A stretch of 64,000 bases of DNA from Flavobacterium sp. 11 (GCF_002754315.1 NZ_PEFE01000001.1:1736001-1800000), one strand, 5' to 3'. Positions 54,496 through 63,064 are shown, numbered from the stretch's first letter. The notes: generated by a model from the letters alone, not told the origin. Made by a program: numbers and translations.

Positions 54496-55623
54496 TTAAA
54501 TCGCACACAATCTTTTAGCAGCTTCTTCCAGCGTAGCATTGTCTTTGGCAAAACAAAACCGAACTAATTTTAGGTCTTTTCCATCGGTATAAAAAGTAGA
54601 AATAGGAATTGCAGCCACGCCATGTTCAGTAATGAGGCGTTTACAGAAATCAACATCGCTCTCATTTGATATAGCTGCATAAGAAGCCACCTGAAAATAA
54701 GTTCCCTCGCAAGGCATGAGTTCGAAGCGACTATTTTTTAATAATTGTCTAAAGTAATCTCGTTTTTCTAGATATAATTTCCCGATTTCAGCAATAGAAA
54801 CGATGTCTAGATACTCGCTAATAGCAATTTGAGAAATACTATTTACGCTAAAAACTAAAAACTGATGCACTTTTTTGATTTCCTTTATCAGGTATTCCGG
54901 CGCTACTAAATAACCAACTTTCCATCCCGTAACATGGAATGATTTTCCAAAAGAGGAAACCATCACACTACGATTTAATAATTTCTCACGTGTATGAGCC
55001 GAAATATGTTTTTCTTCGAAAGTGATGTACTCATAGACTTCATCAGAAAGAAGTATGATATCCGGATATTTTTCCAACAGGATTTCCAACGATTCAAAAT
55101 CTGATTTCGCCAAGATTTTCCCCGTTGGATTATGCGGATTATTAATTATAATCATTTTGGTTTTTGGAGTACATGCCTTTTCGATAATTTCCCAATTTGA
55201 AGTATAATCATCATTCAGTGCTACCCGAACTGGATTTGCGTTGCACAATAAGACGGGTGCTTCATAGCAATCATAACTTGGATCTAAGATAATTACGTCA
55301 TCATTATTTTTTACCAAAGCCGTTATAGTGGTAAAAATAGCTTGTGTTGCTCCGGCAGTAACCAGCAATTCCGTTTCGGGCTGAATAGTTCTTCTATAGG
55401 AGTGTTTAACGAGTGTCGCTATTTTTGATAATAATGGAGGATAACCAGACATTGGAGTGTATTGATGCACATTTTCTTTCGCCAGTTTGGCAACAATATC
55501 AGTTAATCTTTCGTCAACGGGAAAGTTTGGAAAACCTTGTGAAAGATTGATGGCGTTATATTCAGCTGCCATTTTTGACATAACCGTAAAAATACTCGTG
55601 CTGATATTTGGTAGTTTACTCAT
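54496..55623 (-). CDS. PLP-dependent aminotransferase (methionine/kynurenine type, class I/II)
   Basis: A 375-residue fold-type I aminotransferase. It begins SIFTVMSKMAAEYNAINLSQGFPNFPVDERL, as in YbdL/methionine aminotransferases. NNPHNPTGK is the carboxylate/PLP contact. The Schiff-base Lys is in SSFGKSFHVTGWKVGYLVAP (the K of GKSFHVTG). The C-terminal Arg of LVRFCFAKDN fits. The amino donor specificity (methionine, glutamine or kynurenine) is not certain. It is monocistronic. Confidence 0.9.
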   Translation of the reverse strand: MSKLPNISTSIFTVMSKMAAEYNAINLSQGFPNFPVDERLTDIVAKLAKENVHQYTPMSGYPPLLSKIATLVKHSYRRTIQPETELLVTAGATQAIFTTITALVKNNDDVIILDPSYDCYEAPVLLCNANPVRVALNDDYTSNWEIIEKACTPKTKMIIINNPHNPTGKILAKSDFESLEILLEKYPDIILLSDEVYEYITFEEKHISAHTREKLLNRSVMVSSFGKSFHVTGWKVGYLVAPEYLIKEIKKVHQFLVFSVNSISQIAISEYLDIVSIAEIGKLYLEKRDYFRQLLKNSRFELMPCEGTYFQVASYAAISNESDVDFCKRLITEHGVAAIPISTFYTDGKDLKLVRFCFAKDNATLEEAAKRLCAI

Positions 55624-55749
55624 AAAAAAATAACGTTGATTACTTTATAAAAGTAGTAGTTTAATCCTAATTTTAATTTTTTGGGAACTGATAATTATCA
55701 AAAATTTAAGGTATTGCGTTTTTGTATTTATTTGCCAAATCGTATGCTA

Positions 55750-55782
55750 AAAAAAAAAGCCACCAGTTCGGTAGCTTTTTCT
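55750..55782 (-). terminator. Terminator of PepSY-like paralogue 2
   Basis: On the minus strand AAAAAGCTACC pairs with GGTGGCTTTTT (one mismatch) around a GAACT-type loop, followed by T-rich sequence. Confidence 0.7.
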
Positions 55783-55799
55783 TTATGGTTGTTAGTAGT

Positions 55800-56333
55800 T
55801 TAATTTCCTTTGACAATTTCACCATCTGGTTTGACAATTAATTTTCGAACTTCATTGCCTTTTTTTATCTTAAGATTGTACTCTTTTTTAATAATATCAC
55901 CTTCTTTTTGAGAATATAGATACTTGTCATTTATAATCTGCCAACCTGGGTATGTTTTGTAAATGGAATAAATTACACTATTAGGAAGTTTTATATTTTT
56001 ATAGTTTTCAATTACACTAGTCAATTTACCATTTTCATTATATGTTGCAGTCAATGTGCCTTTACTGGTTTCCATAATCACCAAATAATTTTCAAATCCT
56101 TCATAATCTCTCCCTAAATCATAGGCTATGAATTTTTCTTCAAGTGCTCTTACACTTTTATCTGGGTTTCTATCAGGTAAGTATATGGAAAAATCCTTAC
56201 CGGCACTTTTAATAACAACTCCCGGTAAATTTTCCATTTTAATATTTCCTTGCCCTGAATTAACTTCTTTATCTTGGGAATAAGATAGTGTGCTTATGCA
56301 TAAAAAAAATAAAACAATTATATATGATTTCAT
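55800..56333 (-). CDS. Exported PepSY-like protein, paralogue 2
   Basis: A 177-residue secreted protein (signal MKSYIIVLFFLCISTLSYSQ). It is clearly a paralogue of 45264-45782: the same order NIKMENLPGVVIKSAGKDFSIYLPDRNPDKSVRALEEKFIAYDLG, then FENYLVIMETSKGTLTATYNENGKL, then YSIYKTYPGWQIINDKYLYSQKEGDIIKKEYNLKIKKG. It shares its PepSY/DUF2874-like units and both have a bipartite upstream element at the same distance. The two genes lie on the same strand 10 kb apart with unrelated genes between, so this is a dispersed duplication or a family with several loci. Confidence 0.8.
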   Translation of the reverse strand: MKSYIIVLFFLCISTLSYSQDKEVNSGQGNIKMENLPGVVIKSAGKDFSIYLPDRNPDKSVRALEEKFIAYDLGRDYEGFENYLVIMETSKGTLTATYNENGKLTSVIENYKNIKLPNSVIYSIYKTYPGWQIINDKYLYSQKEGDIIKKEYNLKIKKGNEVRKLIVKPDGEIVKGN

Positions 56334-56841
56334 GATACTTTGTTTTTGAATTAATGGTCTAATACATAATACATTAATGATAAAAATAATTAGTAAGGCT
56401 TAATTCATTTCTTCCCCTTTTTGTTGTTTGTAATTTATTTAGATCATTATAATTCATAACATCAGTAGTTTTATTTTTTGAATTTTGAATCAAAAAATGA
56501 CTGTGGGCATTAGTAAAATTAGCTTTTTTTTATAGGTACGTAGGTTAATTTTTTTGTAATTAATGTTAATATAAATAGCCGTTTTATGGGAGTTTTTTAG
56601 CAGGAAAATCCATTTGCAATAGCGAGGAAACAAAGCCATATTTACTCATTCGATATAAAAAAGGATCTTTTAGTAAGGAATTTTTTAGGTTGTCTAATTG
56701 ACATGAGGAAACCTTTCAAAATATTTAATTTTGAAATGAAATTGCAGCACTAAAAAAGAAGTGTTTTTATACTATTTGGAAAAGCGATTGGTCTTTAAAT
56801 GAGATTTAAAAACCAATTTTTAAATTTCAAAATGAGGAAAG
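56334..56841. other. 508-nt intergenic region upstream of PepSY-like paralogue 2
   Basis: It contains the bipartite element at 56394-56422. The remaining stretch to the RsmI-like gene is AT-rich. I see no ORF of real quality and no RNA gene. Confidence 0.5.
56394..56422 (-). promoter_or_regulatory. Bipartite upstream element, copy 2
   Basis: Read on the minus strand: AAAAAGGGGAAG, 9 nt, AAGCCTTA, then 60 nt to the ATG of PepSY-like paralogue 2. It is identical in both blocks and in spacing to 45842-45870. Confidence 0.6.
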
Positions 56842-57564
56842 TTACATTTTGTGAATGATGAAAATAGTAGGGCGGTTGTGTAAATCCACTTTTACTTTTT
56901 TCCAATCAGAAGCTCTCAGGGTTTTGATATATTCTGTTGGTAAAGTAATGTCAGTAGCAATACAAAGGTGAGTCGCGGGATTAATAGCCTGCAAGATATC
57001 CTCCAGCATTTTATTATTTCGATACGGAGTTTCTATGAATATTTGAGATTGGTTTTTCTCCTGAGATAATTTTTCCAAATTTTTCAGAGCTGTCTTTTTT
57101 TCTCCTTTTTCTATTGGTAAATAACCATTAAACGTAAAACTTTGTCCATTCATTCCTGAAGCCATCATCGCCAAAAGAATAGAAGAAGGTCCAACTAACG
57201 GTATAACTTGAATTCCTTTTTCATGTGCTAATTTTACAATAACTGCACCGGGATCAGCAACACCAGGGCAGCCTGCTTCGCTCATTAATCCCATATTTTT
57301 CCCTTCTAATAAAGGTTTAATGAAATCTAAATGCTCTTTGATTTCGGTATGTTTATTTAATACAAAAAGCTTTAGCTCCGATTGTTTCTTTTCAGGATGT
57401 ACGCCTTTAATAGATTTTCGGGCTGTTTTTTCGTTTTCAACAATATAATAATCAATGAAATCAATACTTCTTTTTACGGTTTGAGGCAACACATCCATTG
57501 GATCGCAATCGCCCATTGTAGTAGGGATTAAGTACAGTTTTCCTAATAAAGTAGTTGTTTGCAT
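56842..57564 (-). CDS. RsmI-like SAM-dependent (tetrapyrrole-fold) methyltransferase
   Basis: A 240-residue protein of the tetrapyrrole methylase/RsmI fold. The N-terminus GKLYLIPTTMGDCDPMDVLP and the blocks GLMSEAGCPGVADPGAVIVKLAHEKGIQVIPLVGPSSILLAMMASGMNGQSFTFNGYLPIEKGEK and IFIETPYRNNKMLEDIL match RsmI, the 16S rRNA 2'-O-methyltransferase for C1402. Bacteroidota carry two such genes, and this shorter type lacks the RsmI C-terminal tail, so the exact substrate is uncertain. It is last of the minus-strand run dnaA, phosphatase, methylase. Confidence 0.85.
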   Translation of the reverse strand: MQTTTLLGKLYLIPTTMGDCDPMDVLPQTVKRSIDFIDYYIVENEKTARKSIKGVHPEKKQSELKLFVLNKHTEIKEHLDFIKPLLEGKNMGLMSEAGCPGVADPGAVIVKLAHEKGIQVIPLVGPSSILLAMMASGMNGQSFTFNGYLPIEKGEKKTALKNLEKLSQEKNQSQIFIETPYRNNKMLEDILQAINPATHLCIATDITLPTEYIKTLRASDWKKVKVDLHNRPTIFIIHKM

Positions 57565-57631
57565 TGCTGTATTTTTACGTTTCTAAAGTAAATTTCCTGT
57601 TGATTTCTTCTGAAAATTTTAAATCCAAAGA

Positions 57632-58099
57632 TTATTGATGTTTGTCTATTAGCTTTTTTGCAATTACATCGCAAACTTCATCAAGCATATTATACACTAT
57701 TTCAAATCCATTGGGTAAACCAAAATAAGGATCTGGAACATCTACTTTCTCGTTTGGAAATAATTCATCCAAAATGAGTTGGACTTTCTGTTTATGTTCT
57801 TGACTTTCGGCAAGTTCAATAACATCGTCGTAATTAGAATTATCCATTACATAGATGTAATCAAATGAATCGAAATCAGATTTGCTGAATTGTCTTCCTT
57901 TTTGATCTGAAATGTTTATTTTATTTTTTTTTGCTACAGCAACGGATCGATCATCAGGTTTATGGCCAACATGCCAAGAACCAGTTCCTGCTGAATCAAC
58001 TTTGAATTTATTTTTTGGGAGCTTTGAGGCCAATATGCCTTCGGCCAAGGGTGATCGGCAAATATTGCCTAAACAAACCATTAAAATTTTCACGGGCAT
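57632..58099 (-). CDS. Low-molecular-weight protein-tyrosine phosphatase
   Basis: A 155-residue phosphatase. The P-loop C-x5-R-S is at residues 9-16 (VCLGNICRSPLAEG) and the general-acid Asp is in VPDPYFG. The length is standard. It could dephosphorylate tyrosine-phosphorylated proteins such as polysaccharide-export kinases, but no such partner is nearby. It starts 7 nt after dnaA, so it is probably co-transcribed with it. Confidence 0.94.
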   Translation of the reverse strand: MPVKILMVCLGNICRSPLAEGILASKLPKNKFKVDSAGTGSWHVGHKPDDRSVAVAKKNKINISDQKGRQFSKSDFDSFDYIYVMDNSNYDDVIELAESQEHKQKVQLILDELFPNEKVDVPDPYFGLPNGFEIVYNMLDEVCDVIAKKLIDKHQ

Positions 58100-58106
58100 G
58101 ATGCGT

Positions 58107-59534
58107 TTACAGCGTTAATTTTTTATTGATATCCTCAACAAATTTCTTGAATTGTTTGTCAGTAGCAACTAAATTATCAACGGTTTTACAGGCGTGTAAT
58201 ACGGTAGCGTGATCTCTGTCCCCAATTTGAGAACCAATATTTGCTAAAGATGCTTTTGTGAATTTTTTTGCAAAAAACATTGCCAATTGTCTGGCCTGAA
58301 CAACGTGCCTTTTTCTGGTTTTTGATTGTAATGTTTCTAAATCCAATTGGAAATAATCCGAAACAATTTTTTGAATGTAATCGATAGAAATTTCTCGTTT
58401 TACATTTTTAACAAATTTTTCTACAACACTTTTAGCAAGTTCAAGTGTAACTTCTTTTTTATTGAATGAAGATTGTGCAATCAAGGAAATGATGGCTCCT
58501 TCCAGTTCTCTTACATTGGATTTGATGTTGCGGGCAACATATTCTATTATTTCTTCAGGGATTTCAACACCATCTCTGTACAATATATTTTTTAGGATAG
58601 AAATTCTGGTTTCATAATCCGGTTGGTGCAATTCAGCAGACAATCCCCATTTGAAACGAGATAACAATCGTTGTTCAATATCTTGCATGTCAACTGGCGC
58701 CTTGTCTGATGTCAAGATTACCTGTTTGCCATTTTGATGTAAATAATTGAAAATATGGAAGAAAACATCCTGCGTTCCAGATTTTCCGGAAAGGAACTGG
58801 ACATCATCAATAATTAAAACGTCAATTAATTGATAGAAGTGGATGAAATCATTTCGGTTGTTTTTCTTTACCGAGTCAATATATTGTTGTGTGAAAATCT
58901 CAGCTGATATGTATAAAACTGTTTTTTCAGGGTATTTGTCTTTTATTTCCACACCAATAGCATGTGCTAAGTGTGTTTTTCCTAGTCCAACTCCTCCAAA
59001 AATCAATAGCGGATTAAACGAAGTTCCTCCAGGTTTATTGGCAACAGCCATACCTGCAGAACGCGCTAATCTATTAGAATCACCTTCCAGAAAATTATCA
59101 AAACTGTAATTTGCATTCAGTTGAGATTCAATTTTTAAATTTCGGATTCCCGGGATTACAAAAGGATTTTTTAATTCTGGGTTTAAGTTTTTAAATGGAG
59201 CATCAACTTCTTGCGGCTTCATAGGAACTCTGTTGGCACTTGGCAATTGCTCCGTAAACGGTTGTTTGTTGCCATAAGTGTTTTCCATTCTGATTTTATA
59301 GAGTAACTTTGCGTTTTTACCCAGTTCTTTGGTAAGCGCCACTTTTAATAATTTTACGTAGTGTTCTTCTAGCCATTCGTAGAAAAATTTACTTGGAACT
59401 TGAATATATAATGCGTTATCGGTAAGTTCAACTGATTTGATTGGTTCGAACCAAGTTTTGTAAGCTTGATCCTGAATGTTGTCTTTTATGAAAGACAAAC
59501 AGTTTTCCCATACTGATTGAGCAGTTTTGTTCAT
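58107..59534 (-). CDS. dnaA: Chromosomal replication initiator DnaA
   Basis: A 475-residue AAA+ initiator that opens oriC. The N-terminal domain I (SVWENCLSFIKDNIQDQAYKTWFEPIKSVEL) is followed by a variable linker and the AAA+ domain with Walker A GGVGLGKTH at about residues 180-188 and Walker B VLIIDDVQFL. The C-terminal domain IV has the DnaA signature IGDRDHATVLHACKTV. The neighbours are a phosphatase and RsmI-like gene downstream, and a divergent thioesterase. The upstream intergenic region (184 nt) contains a perfect 10-bp inverted repeat (59654-59676) but no DnaA-box cluster that I can see. Confidence 0.97.
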   Translation of the reverse strand: MNKTAQSVWENCLSFIKDNIQDQAYKTWFEPIKSVELTDNALYIQVPSKFFYEWLEEHYVKLLKVALTKELGKNAKLLYKIRMENTYGNKQPFTEQLPSANRVPMKPQEVDAPFKNLNPELKNPFVIPGIRNLKIESQLNANYSFDNFLEGDSNRLARSAGMAVANKPGGTSFNPLLIFGGVGLGKTHLAHAIGVEIKDKYPEKTVLYISAEIFTQQYIDSVKKNNRNDFIHFYQLIDVLIIDDVQFLSGKSGTQDVFFHIFNYLHQNGKQVILTSDKAPVDMQDIEQRLLSRFKWGLSAELHQPDYETRISILKNILYRDGVEIPEEIIEYVARNIKSNVRELEGAIISLIAQSSFNKKEVTLELAKSVVEKFVKNVKREISIDYIQKIVSDYFQLDLETLQSKTRKRHVVQARQLAMFFAKKFTKASLANIGSQIGDRDHATVLHACKTVDNLVATDKQFKKFVEDINKKLTL

Positions 59535-59653
59535 ATATTCTGTTAAATTATTTTTAATTGGTAATTGTTATCTTACAAAAAAAAAGATGTTTTTTTATTA
59601 TTTATCGGGGTAACAAATATGTGAACAAATTTCTGTAAAAAAAAATATATTGG

Positions 59654-59676
59654 ACAATAATTTTCCAAATTATTGT
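59654..59676. promoter_or_regulatory. 10-bp perfect palindrome in the dnaA/thioesterase divergent region
   Basis: ACAATAATTT, a 3-nt spacer, AAATTATTGT. It lies roughly in the middle-right of the 184-nt intergenic region. It might be a regulator operator or a part of an origin-related structure. No nearby consensus TTATCCACA box was found. Confidence 0.4.
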
Positions 59677-59718
59677 TGTAAGGAGCTTTTTAAATTTAAA
59701 AATTTTAATACATAATTA

Positions 59719-60123
59719 ATGAAAGATCATCAAATACAAGTTAGGGTACGATACTCCGAAACGGATCAAATGGGCGTTGTTTATCATGGAAATTACATCC
59801 CTTATTTTGAGATAGGAAGAGTGGAATGGCTTAGAAACAAAGGGATTTCGTATAAAAGCATGGAGGAAAGTGGAATTGCGCTTCCAATAGTTTCCATGAA
59901 TATAAATTATAAAAAATCAGCTCGCTACGATGAGTTGCTCACGGTTCATACGATTTTCAAAAGTCAGAGTTCTGTGAAGATAGAATTTGATTGCGCTATT
60001 TATAATGAGTCTGATGAGTTATTAACAACTGCCCAATTTATCCTTGTTTTTGTGTCCTTAAAAACAGGTCGTCCTACCGCTCCGCCGGATTATATTTTAG
60101 AACTCTTAAAAACAATAGAATAA
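59719..60123 (+). CDS. Acyl-CoA thioesterase, hot-dog fold (YbgC/4HBT type)
   Basis: A 134-residue thioesterase. The conserved N-terminal motif is VRYSETDQMGVVYHGNYIPYFEIGRVEWLRNKG, in which the Asp is the catalytic residue of the 4HBT class. It continues with RYDELLTVHTIF and the C-terminal FVSLKTGRPTAPPDYI. It probably hydrolyses short or medium acyl-CoA; in some bacteria the YbgC member is tied to Tol-Pal, but no tol genes are adjacent. It is divergent from dnaA. Confidence 0.93.
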   Translation: MKDHQIQVRVRYSETDQMGVVYHGNYIPYFEIGRVEWLRNKGISYKSMEESGIALPIVSMNINYKKSARYDELLTVHTIFKSQSSVKIEFDCAIYNESDELLTTAQFILVFVSLKTGRPTAPPDYILELLKTIE

Positions 60124-60152
60124 ATTATAAAAACAGCAATTTTGAGTAGAAA

Positions 60153-60782
60153 TTAGAGTCGTTTTATATCGATTTCAAACATTGAATTAAAAATGTCGAA
60201 TACCATTTCGGCATTTTTTTTTCGAGTTTTTATTTCAATTTTGCCTATCGGAAGTCCTGATTCTTCATTTATTTCCATTTCTTGATTTACAATTTCAAGC
60301 TTTTTTTCCTTAATTACCCGCATTACTTTATTCATATTCTTATAATCAAATGTTATTGTAAAATGAATATCTATCGTTTTTTCGACAATTTCACAGGTCT
60401 CAAGAACCATTTGTGCGGTTGTTTTATAAGCGGAGATTAATCCTCCAACGCCTAATTTCACGCCACCAAATATTCGAACGACAACAATAAGCACATTGGT
60501 TACTGAAAAAGACTGGATTTGTCCATAAATAGGCATTCCTGCACTATTACTAGGTTCGCCATCATCATTTGCTCTATACGTTATAACATCAGCACCTATT
60601 TGATAGGCATAACAAAAATGGCCTGCATTAGGGTGTTGTTTTCGTAAGGTTTCGATGATTGGTTTTACGTCATCCTCTGATTGAATAGGAAAGGCATAAC
60701 CAAAAAATTTACTGTTTTTTTCTTTGAATAATACTGCTGAAGAGGGAAAATCAATAGTGTTGTAGGTGTCTTTAAATTCCAA
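60153..60782 (-). CDS. YigZ/IMPACT-family protein
   Basis: A 209-residue protein of the UPF0029/IMPACT family. The characteristic blocks are FFGYAFPIQSEDDVKPIIETLRKQHPNAGHFCYAYQIG, DDGEPSNSAGMPIYGQI and VLIVVVRIFGGVKLGVGGLISAYKT. A C-terminal DUF1949-like part follows. The family's role in bacteria is not settled (translation-regulator relative). It is the last gene of the minus-strand run ribD, HAD, yigZ, starting 11 nt after the HAD gene. Confidence 0.92.
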   Translation of the reverse strand: MEFKDTYNTIDFPSSAVLFKEKNSKFFGYAFPIQSEDDVKPIIETLRKQHPNAGHFCYAYQIGADVITYRANDDGEPSNSAGMPIYGQIQSFSVTNVLIVVVRIFGGVKLGVGGLISAYKTTAQMVLETCEIVEKTIDIHFTITFDYKNMNKVMRVIKEKKLEIVNQEMEINEESGLPIGKIEIKTRKKNAEMVFDIFNSMFEIDIKRL

Positions 60783-60793
60783 AAGCTACTTTT

Positions 60794-61396
60794 CTAAATT
60801 ATTTTTTTGTCAAATAAATGAACAACATCTTCTTTTCCTACTTGTAAATTCCATACTTGAAATCCTAATGCAAGTGCGGCGTCGGTATTTTCTTTTTTAT
60901 CATCAATAAACAAAGTGCGTTTTGGCGTTAACTCATGTTTTTTTACTAGGTAATTGAAAATTTCGGCGTCGGGTTTTCGCATGCCTAACTCAAAAGAAAA
61001 ATAAACTTTTTCAAAACATTGATAAAACTCTCTGTAAAAGGTCATTCCGGCTGTGTGCTGAAATTTATCGATGTGAATTGCATCTGTGTTACTTAGTAAG
61101 AACAACCGGTATTTTTGCGAAAGCATTTGTAAAAATTCAAGTCTGTACAATGGAAAATCCAATAAAATGGTATTCCAAGCACTTCTAATCTCGTCTATTG
61201 AAGCATTAGGCATGTGTTTCTGGAAGCCTTCAATAAATTGACGCTCAGAAATTTTTCCTTTTTCAAATGATAGATTGAGTTCATCTAAATCCTCAGTCCA
61301 TTCTTTTAAGCCCAATTTAGTAAAGGCAACAATAGGAGCTTCTTTGTCTAAGTTGATAAAAATATCTCCAAAATCAAAAATTATAGTATTAATCAT
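60794..61396 (-). CDS. HAD-superfamily hydrolase
   Basis: A 200-residue phosphatase-like protein. Motif I is IIFDFGDIFINLDKE (the catalytic Asp pair, second one in FGDI), motif II LLSNTDAIH, motif III Lys in GMRKPDAEIF, and motif IV TLFIDDKKENTDAALALGF. The helical cap domain is inserted after motif I (subclass IA-like). The substrate is unknown. Its start overlaps the ribD stop by 8 nt, so it is translationally coupled to ribD. It could be a flavin-pathway phosphatase (RibD products need dephosphorylation), but this is inference. Confidence 0.88.
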   Translation of the reverse strand: MINTIIFDFGDIFINLDKEAPIVAFTKLGLKEWTEDLDELNLSFEKGKISERQFIEGFQKHMPNASIDEIRSAWNTILLDFPLYRLEFLQMLSQKYRLFLLSNTDAIHIDKFQHTAGMTFYREFYQCFEKVYFSFELGMRKPDAEIFNYLVKKHELTPKRTLFIDDKKENTDAALALGFQVWNLQVGKEDVVHLFDKKII

Positions 61397-62432
61397 AGTT
61401 TCTAGATAGTATTAATTGATCATTACCAATAGATTGTTTTTTGAACTGGTTTTTAGCAAGATTTGGAGCCTTGGTTCCTTGCTTAAATTCGGTACTTCCA
61501 ACAAATATTCTAGCTTCGTCCCAAAGATTGGCATCAATAAATGTCTGTAAAGTTTGCCGTCCGCCTTCAATTATAATGGATTGAATTTGATGCTTATATA
61601 GCGATTCTATTACTTGTGTTGCTATGTTTTGTTCAAAATCAATATACTCAAAGATACAGTTTTCTTTCTCAATAGATTGTTTCGATTTAGAAAATAGGAT
61701 TGTTTTAACTTGACTATCAAACACATGATTGTCTTTGGGAATGCGATTATTTTGGTCTAGAACTACTCTAATCGGATTGTTTCCGTACCAATCCCGTGCG
61801 TTTAATTTTGGATTGTCATCAATGGCAGTTTGAGTTCCCACCAAAATAGCTTGTTCCTCCGTTCTCCATTTATGTACCAATTGTCTCGAATACTGATTTG
61901 TAATCCAGACCGGTTTTTTTTCTGATTTTTCCTTTGGCGCAATAAAACCATCTTGACTTTCGGCCCATTTCAAAATAATATAAGGTCTTTTCTTTTCATG
62001 AAATGTAAAAAACCTTTTATTAAGTTCATTGCATTCTTCTTCAAGAATTCCTACGGTTACCTGTATTCCGGCTTCCATTAGTTTTTTGATTCCGTTTCCT
62101 GCCACTTTTACATTGGGGTCAACAGTTCCAATAACTACATTTGGAATTTTATTTTTGATTATCAAATCACAACAAGGCGGCGTTTTGCCAAAATGACTGC
62201 ACGGTTCTAAACTCACATAAATAGTCGCTTTTTTCAATAACGATTTATCTTTTACGGAATTCACAGCGTTTACCTCGGCGTGTGGTTCTCCAGCTTTTTT
62301 ATGCCAGCCTTCGCCAATGATTTTGTCTTCATAAACAATAACACTGCCTACCAAAGGATTTGGATACGTTGTTCCCAAGCCATTTCTGGCTAATTCGATG
62401 CAGCGTCGGATGTATTTTTCATGTATTTTCAC
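61389..62432 (-). CDS. ribD: Bifunctional riboflavin biosynthesis protein RibD
   Basis: A deaminase/reductase for two successive steps of riboflavin synthesis. From the GTG at 62432 it is 347 residues and begins (M)KIHEKYIRRCIELARNGLGTTYPNPLVGSVIV. The deaminase zinc site is HAEVNAV and PCSHFGKTPPCCD. The C-terminal reductase domain has RPYIILKWAESQDGFIAPK and SIIIEGGRQTLQTFID. The longer frame (to 62534) runs through a palindromic repeat and the -7 element at 62437-62444, so I prefer the GTG. That would put the start almost at the transcription start (leaderless). It overlaps the HAD gene by 8 nt. Confidence 0.93.
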   Translation of the reverse strand: MKIHEKYIRRCIELARNGLGTTYPNPLVGSVIVYEDKIIGEGWHKKAGEPHAEVNAVNSVKDKSLLKKATIYVSLEPCSHFGKTPPCCDLIIKNKIPNVVIGTVDPNVKVAGNGIKKLMEAGIQVTVGILEEECNELNKRFFTFHEKKRPYIILKWAESQDGFIAPKEKSEKKPVWITNQYSRQLVHKWRTEEQAILVGTQTAIDDNPKLNARDWYGNNPIRVVLDQNNRIPKDNHVFDSQVKTILFSKSKQSIEKENCIFEYIDFEQNIATQVIESLYKHQIQSIIIEGGRQTLQTFIDANLWDEARIFVGSTEFKQGTKAPNLAKNQFKKQSIGNDQLILSRNYD

Positions 62433-62436
62433 AACA

Positions 62437-62444
62437 CAAAAGTA
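62437..62444 (-). promoter_or_regulatory. -7 element (TACTTTTG) of ribD
   Basis: A perfect TAnnTTTG match, 4 nt upstream of the GTG start. The expected start site falls at or near the GTG, consistent with a leaderless mRNA. Confidence 0.45.
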
Positions 62445-62466
62445 GTTATTTTTGAGTTTAGTCCCA

Positions 62467-62500
62467 ATCCCGTCCCGAAACTTCGGGGTCGGGACGAGAT
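62467..62500. repeat. Palindromic element, intergenic copy
   Basis: Arms ATCCCGTCCCGA (62467-62478) and TCGGGACGAGAT (62489-62500) are complementary with one mismatch. It contains the 15-mer TCCCGAAACTTCGGG (62473-62487), which recurs at 63427-63441 inside prmC. Confidence 0.7.
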
Positions 62501-62538
62501 TAGTTTTGAAACTTTCTAAAATAACAATAAACAATTTC

Positions 62539-62546
62539 TACTTTTG
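62539..62546 (+). promoter_or_regulatory. -7 element (TACTTTTG) of the GNAT-prmC unit
   Basis: A perfect TAnnTTTG match, 25 nt upstream of the ATG at 62572. It faces right, away from the ribD promoter. Confidence 0.45.
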
Positions 62547-62571
62547 TATATAAAATTAGTTTTTGATAAAA

Positions 62572-63057
62572 ATGGAAAATTACAGCATTAGAAAAATAAA
62601 AAAAGAAGACAATCAAGCAGTTGCGCAATTGATAAGAGCCGTTTTTGACGAATTAAATATTCCAAAAGTAGGAACGGCTTATGAAGATCCATATTTGGAT
62701 TTAATGTTTGAGGAATACAGTAAGCCAAAATCAGTTTATTATGTTGTAGAAAAGGATGGAAAAATCATTGGTTCTGCCGGTGTTGCACCACTTGAAAATG
62801 AAGCGGAAACCATCTGTGAACTGCAAAAAATGTATTTTCTGCCGGAAACCAGAGGCTTAGGAATAGGAAGCCAAATGATGGAAAAATGTTTGCAAAGTGC
62901 CAAAGATTTTGGTTTTGAAAAATGCTATTTGGAAACAATGCCTTTTATGCTTGATGCTCAAAAACTGTATAAGAAAGTAGGTTTTGAATACATTTGTTCT
63001 CCTATGGGAAGCACAGGTCATACCAGTTGTCCAGTTTGGATGTTGAAAACATTATAA
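62572..63057 (+). CDS. GNAT-family N-acetyltransferase
   Basis: A 161-residue acetyltransferase from the ATG at 62572 (MENYSIRKIKKEDNQAVAQLIRAVFDEL). The acetyl-CoA-binding motif is LQKMYFLPETRGLGIGSQMMEKCLQSAKDFGFEKCYLETMPFMLDAQKLYKKVGFEYI (R/QxxGxG/A pattern RGLGIG). The substrate is unknown. It lies 7 nt upstream of prmC, so the two are probably one transcript; a functional link to release-factor methylation is not implied. Confidence 0.88.
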   Translation: MENYSIRKIKKEDNQAVAQLIRAVFDELNIPKVGTAYEDPYLDLMFEEYSKPKSVYYVVEKDGKIIGSAGVAPLENEAETICELQKMYFLPETRGLGIGSQMMEKCLQSAKDFGFEKCYLETMPFMLDAQKLYKKVGFEYICSPMGSTGHTSCPVWMLKTL

Positions 63058-63064
63058 GTTATAA

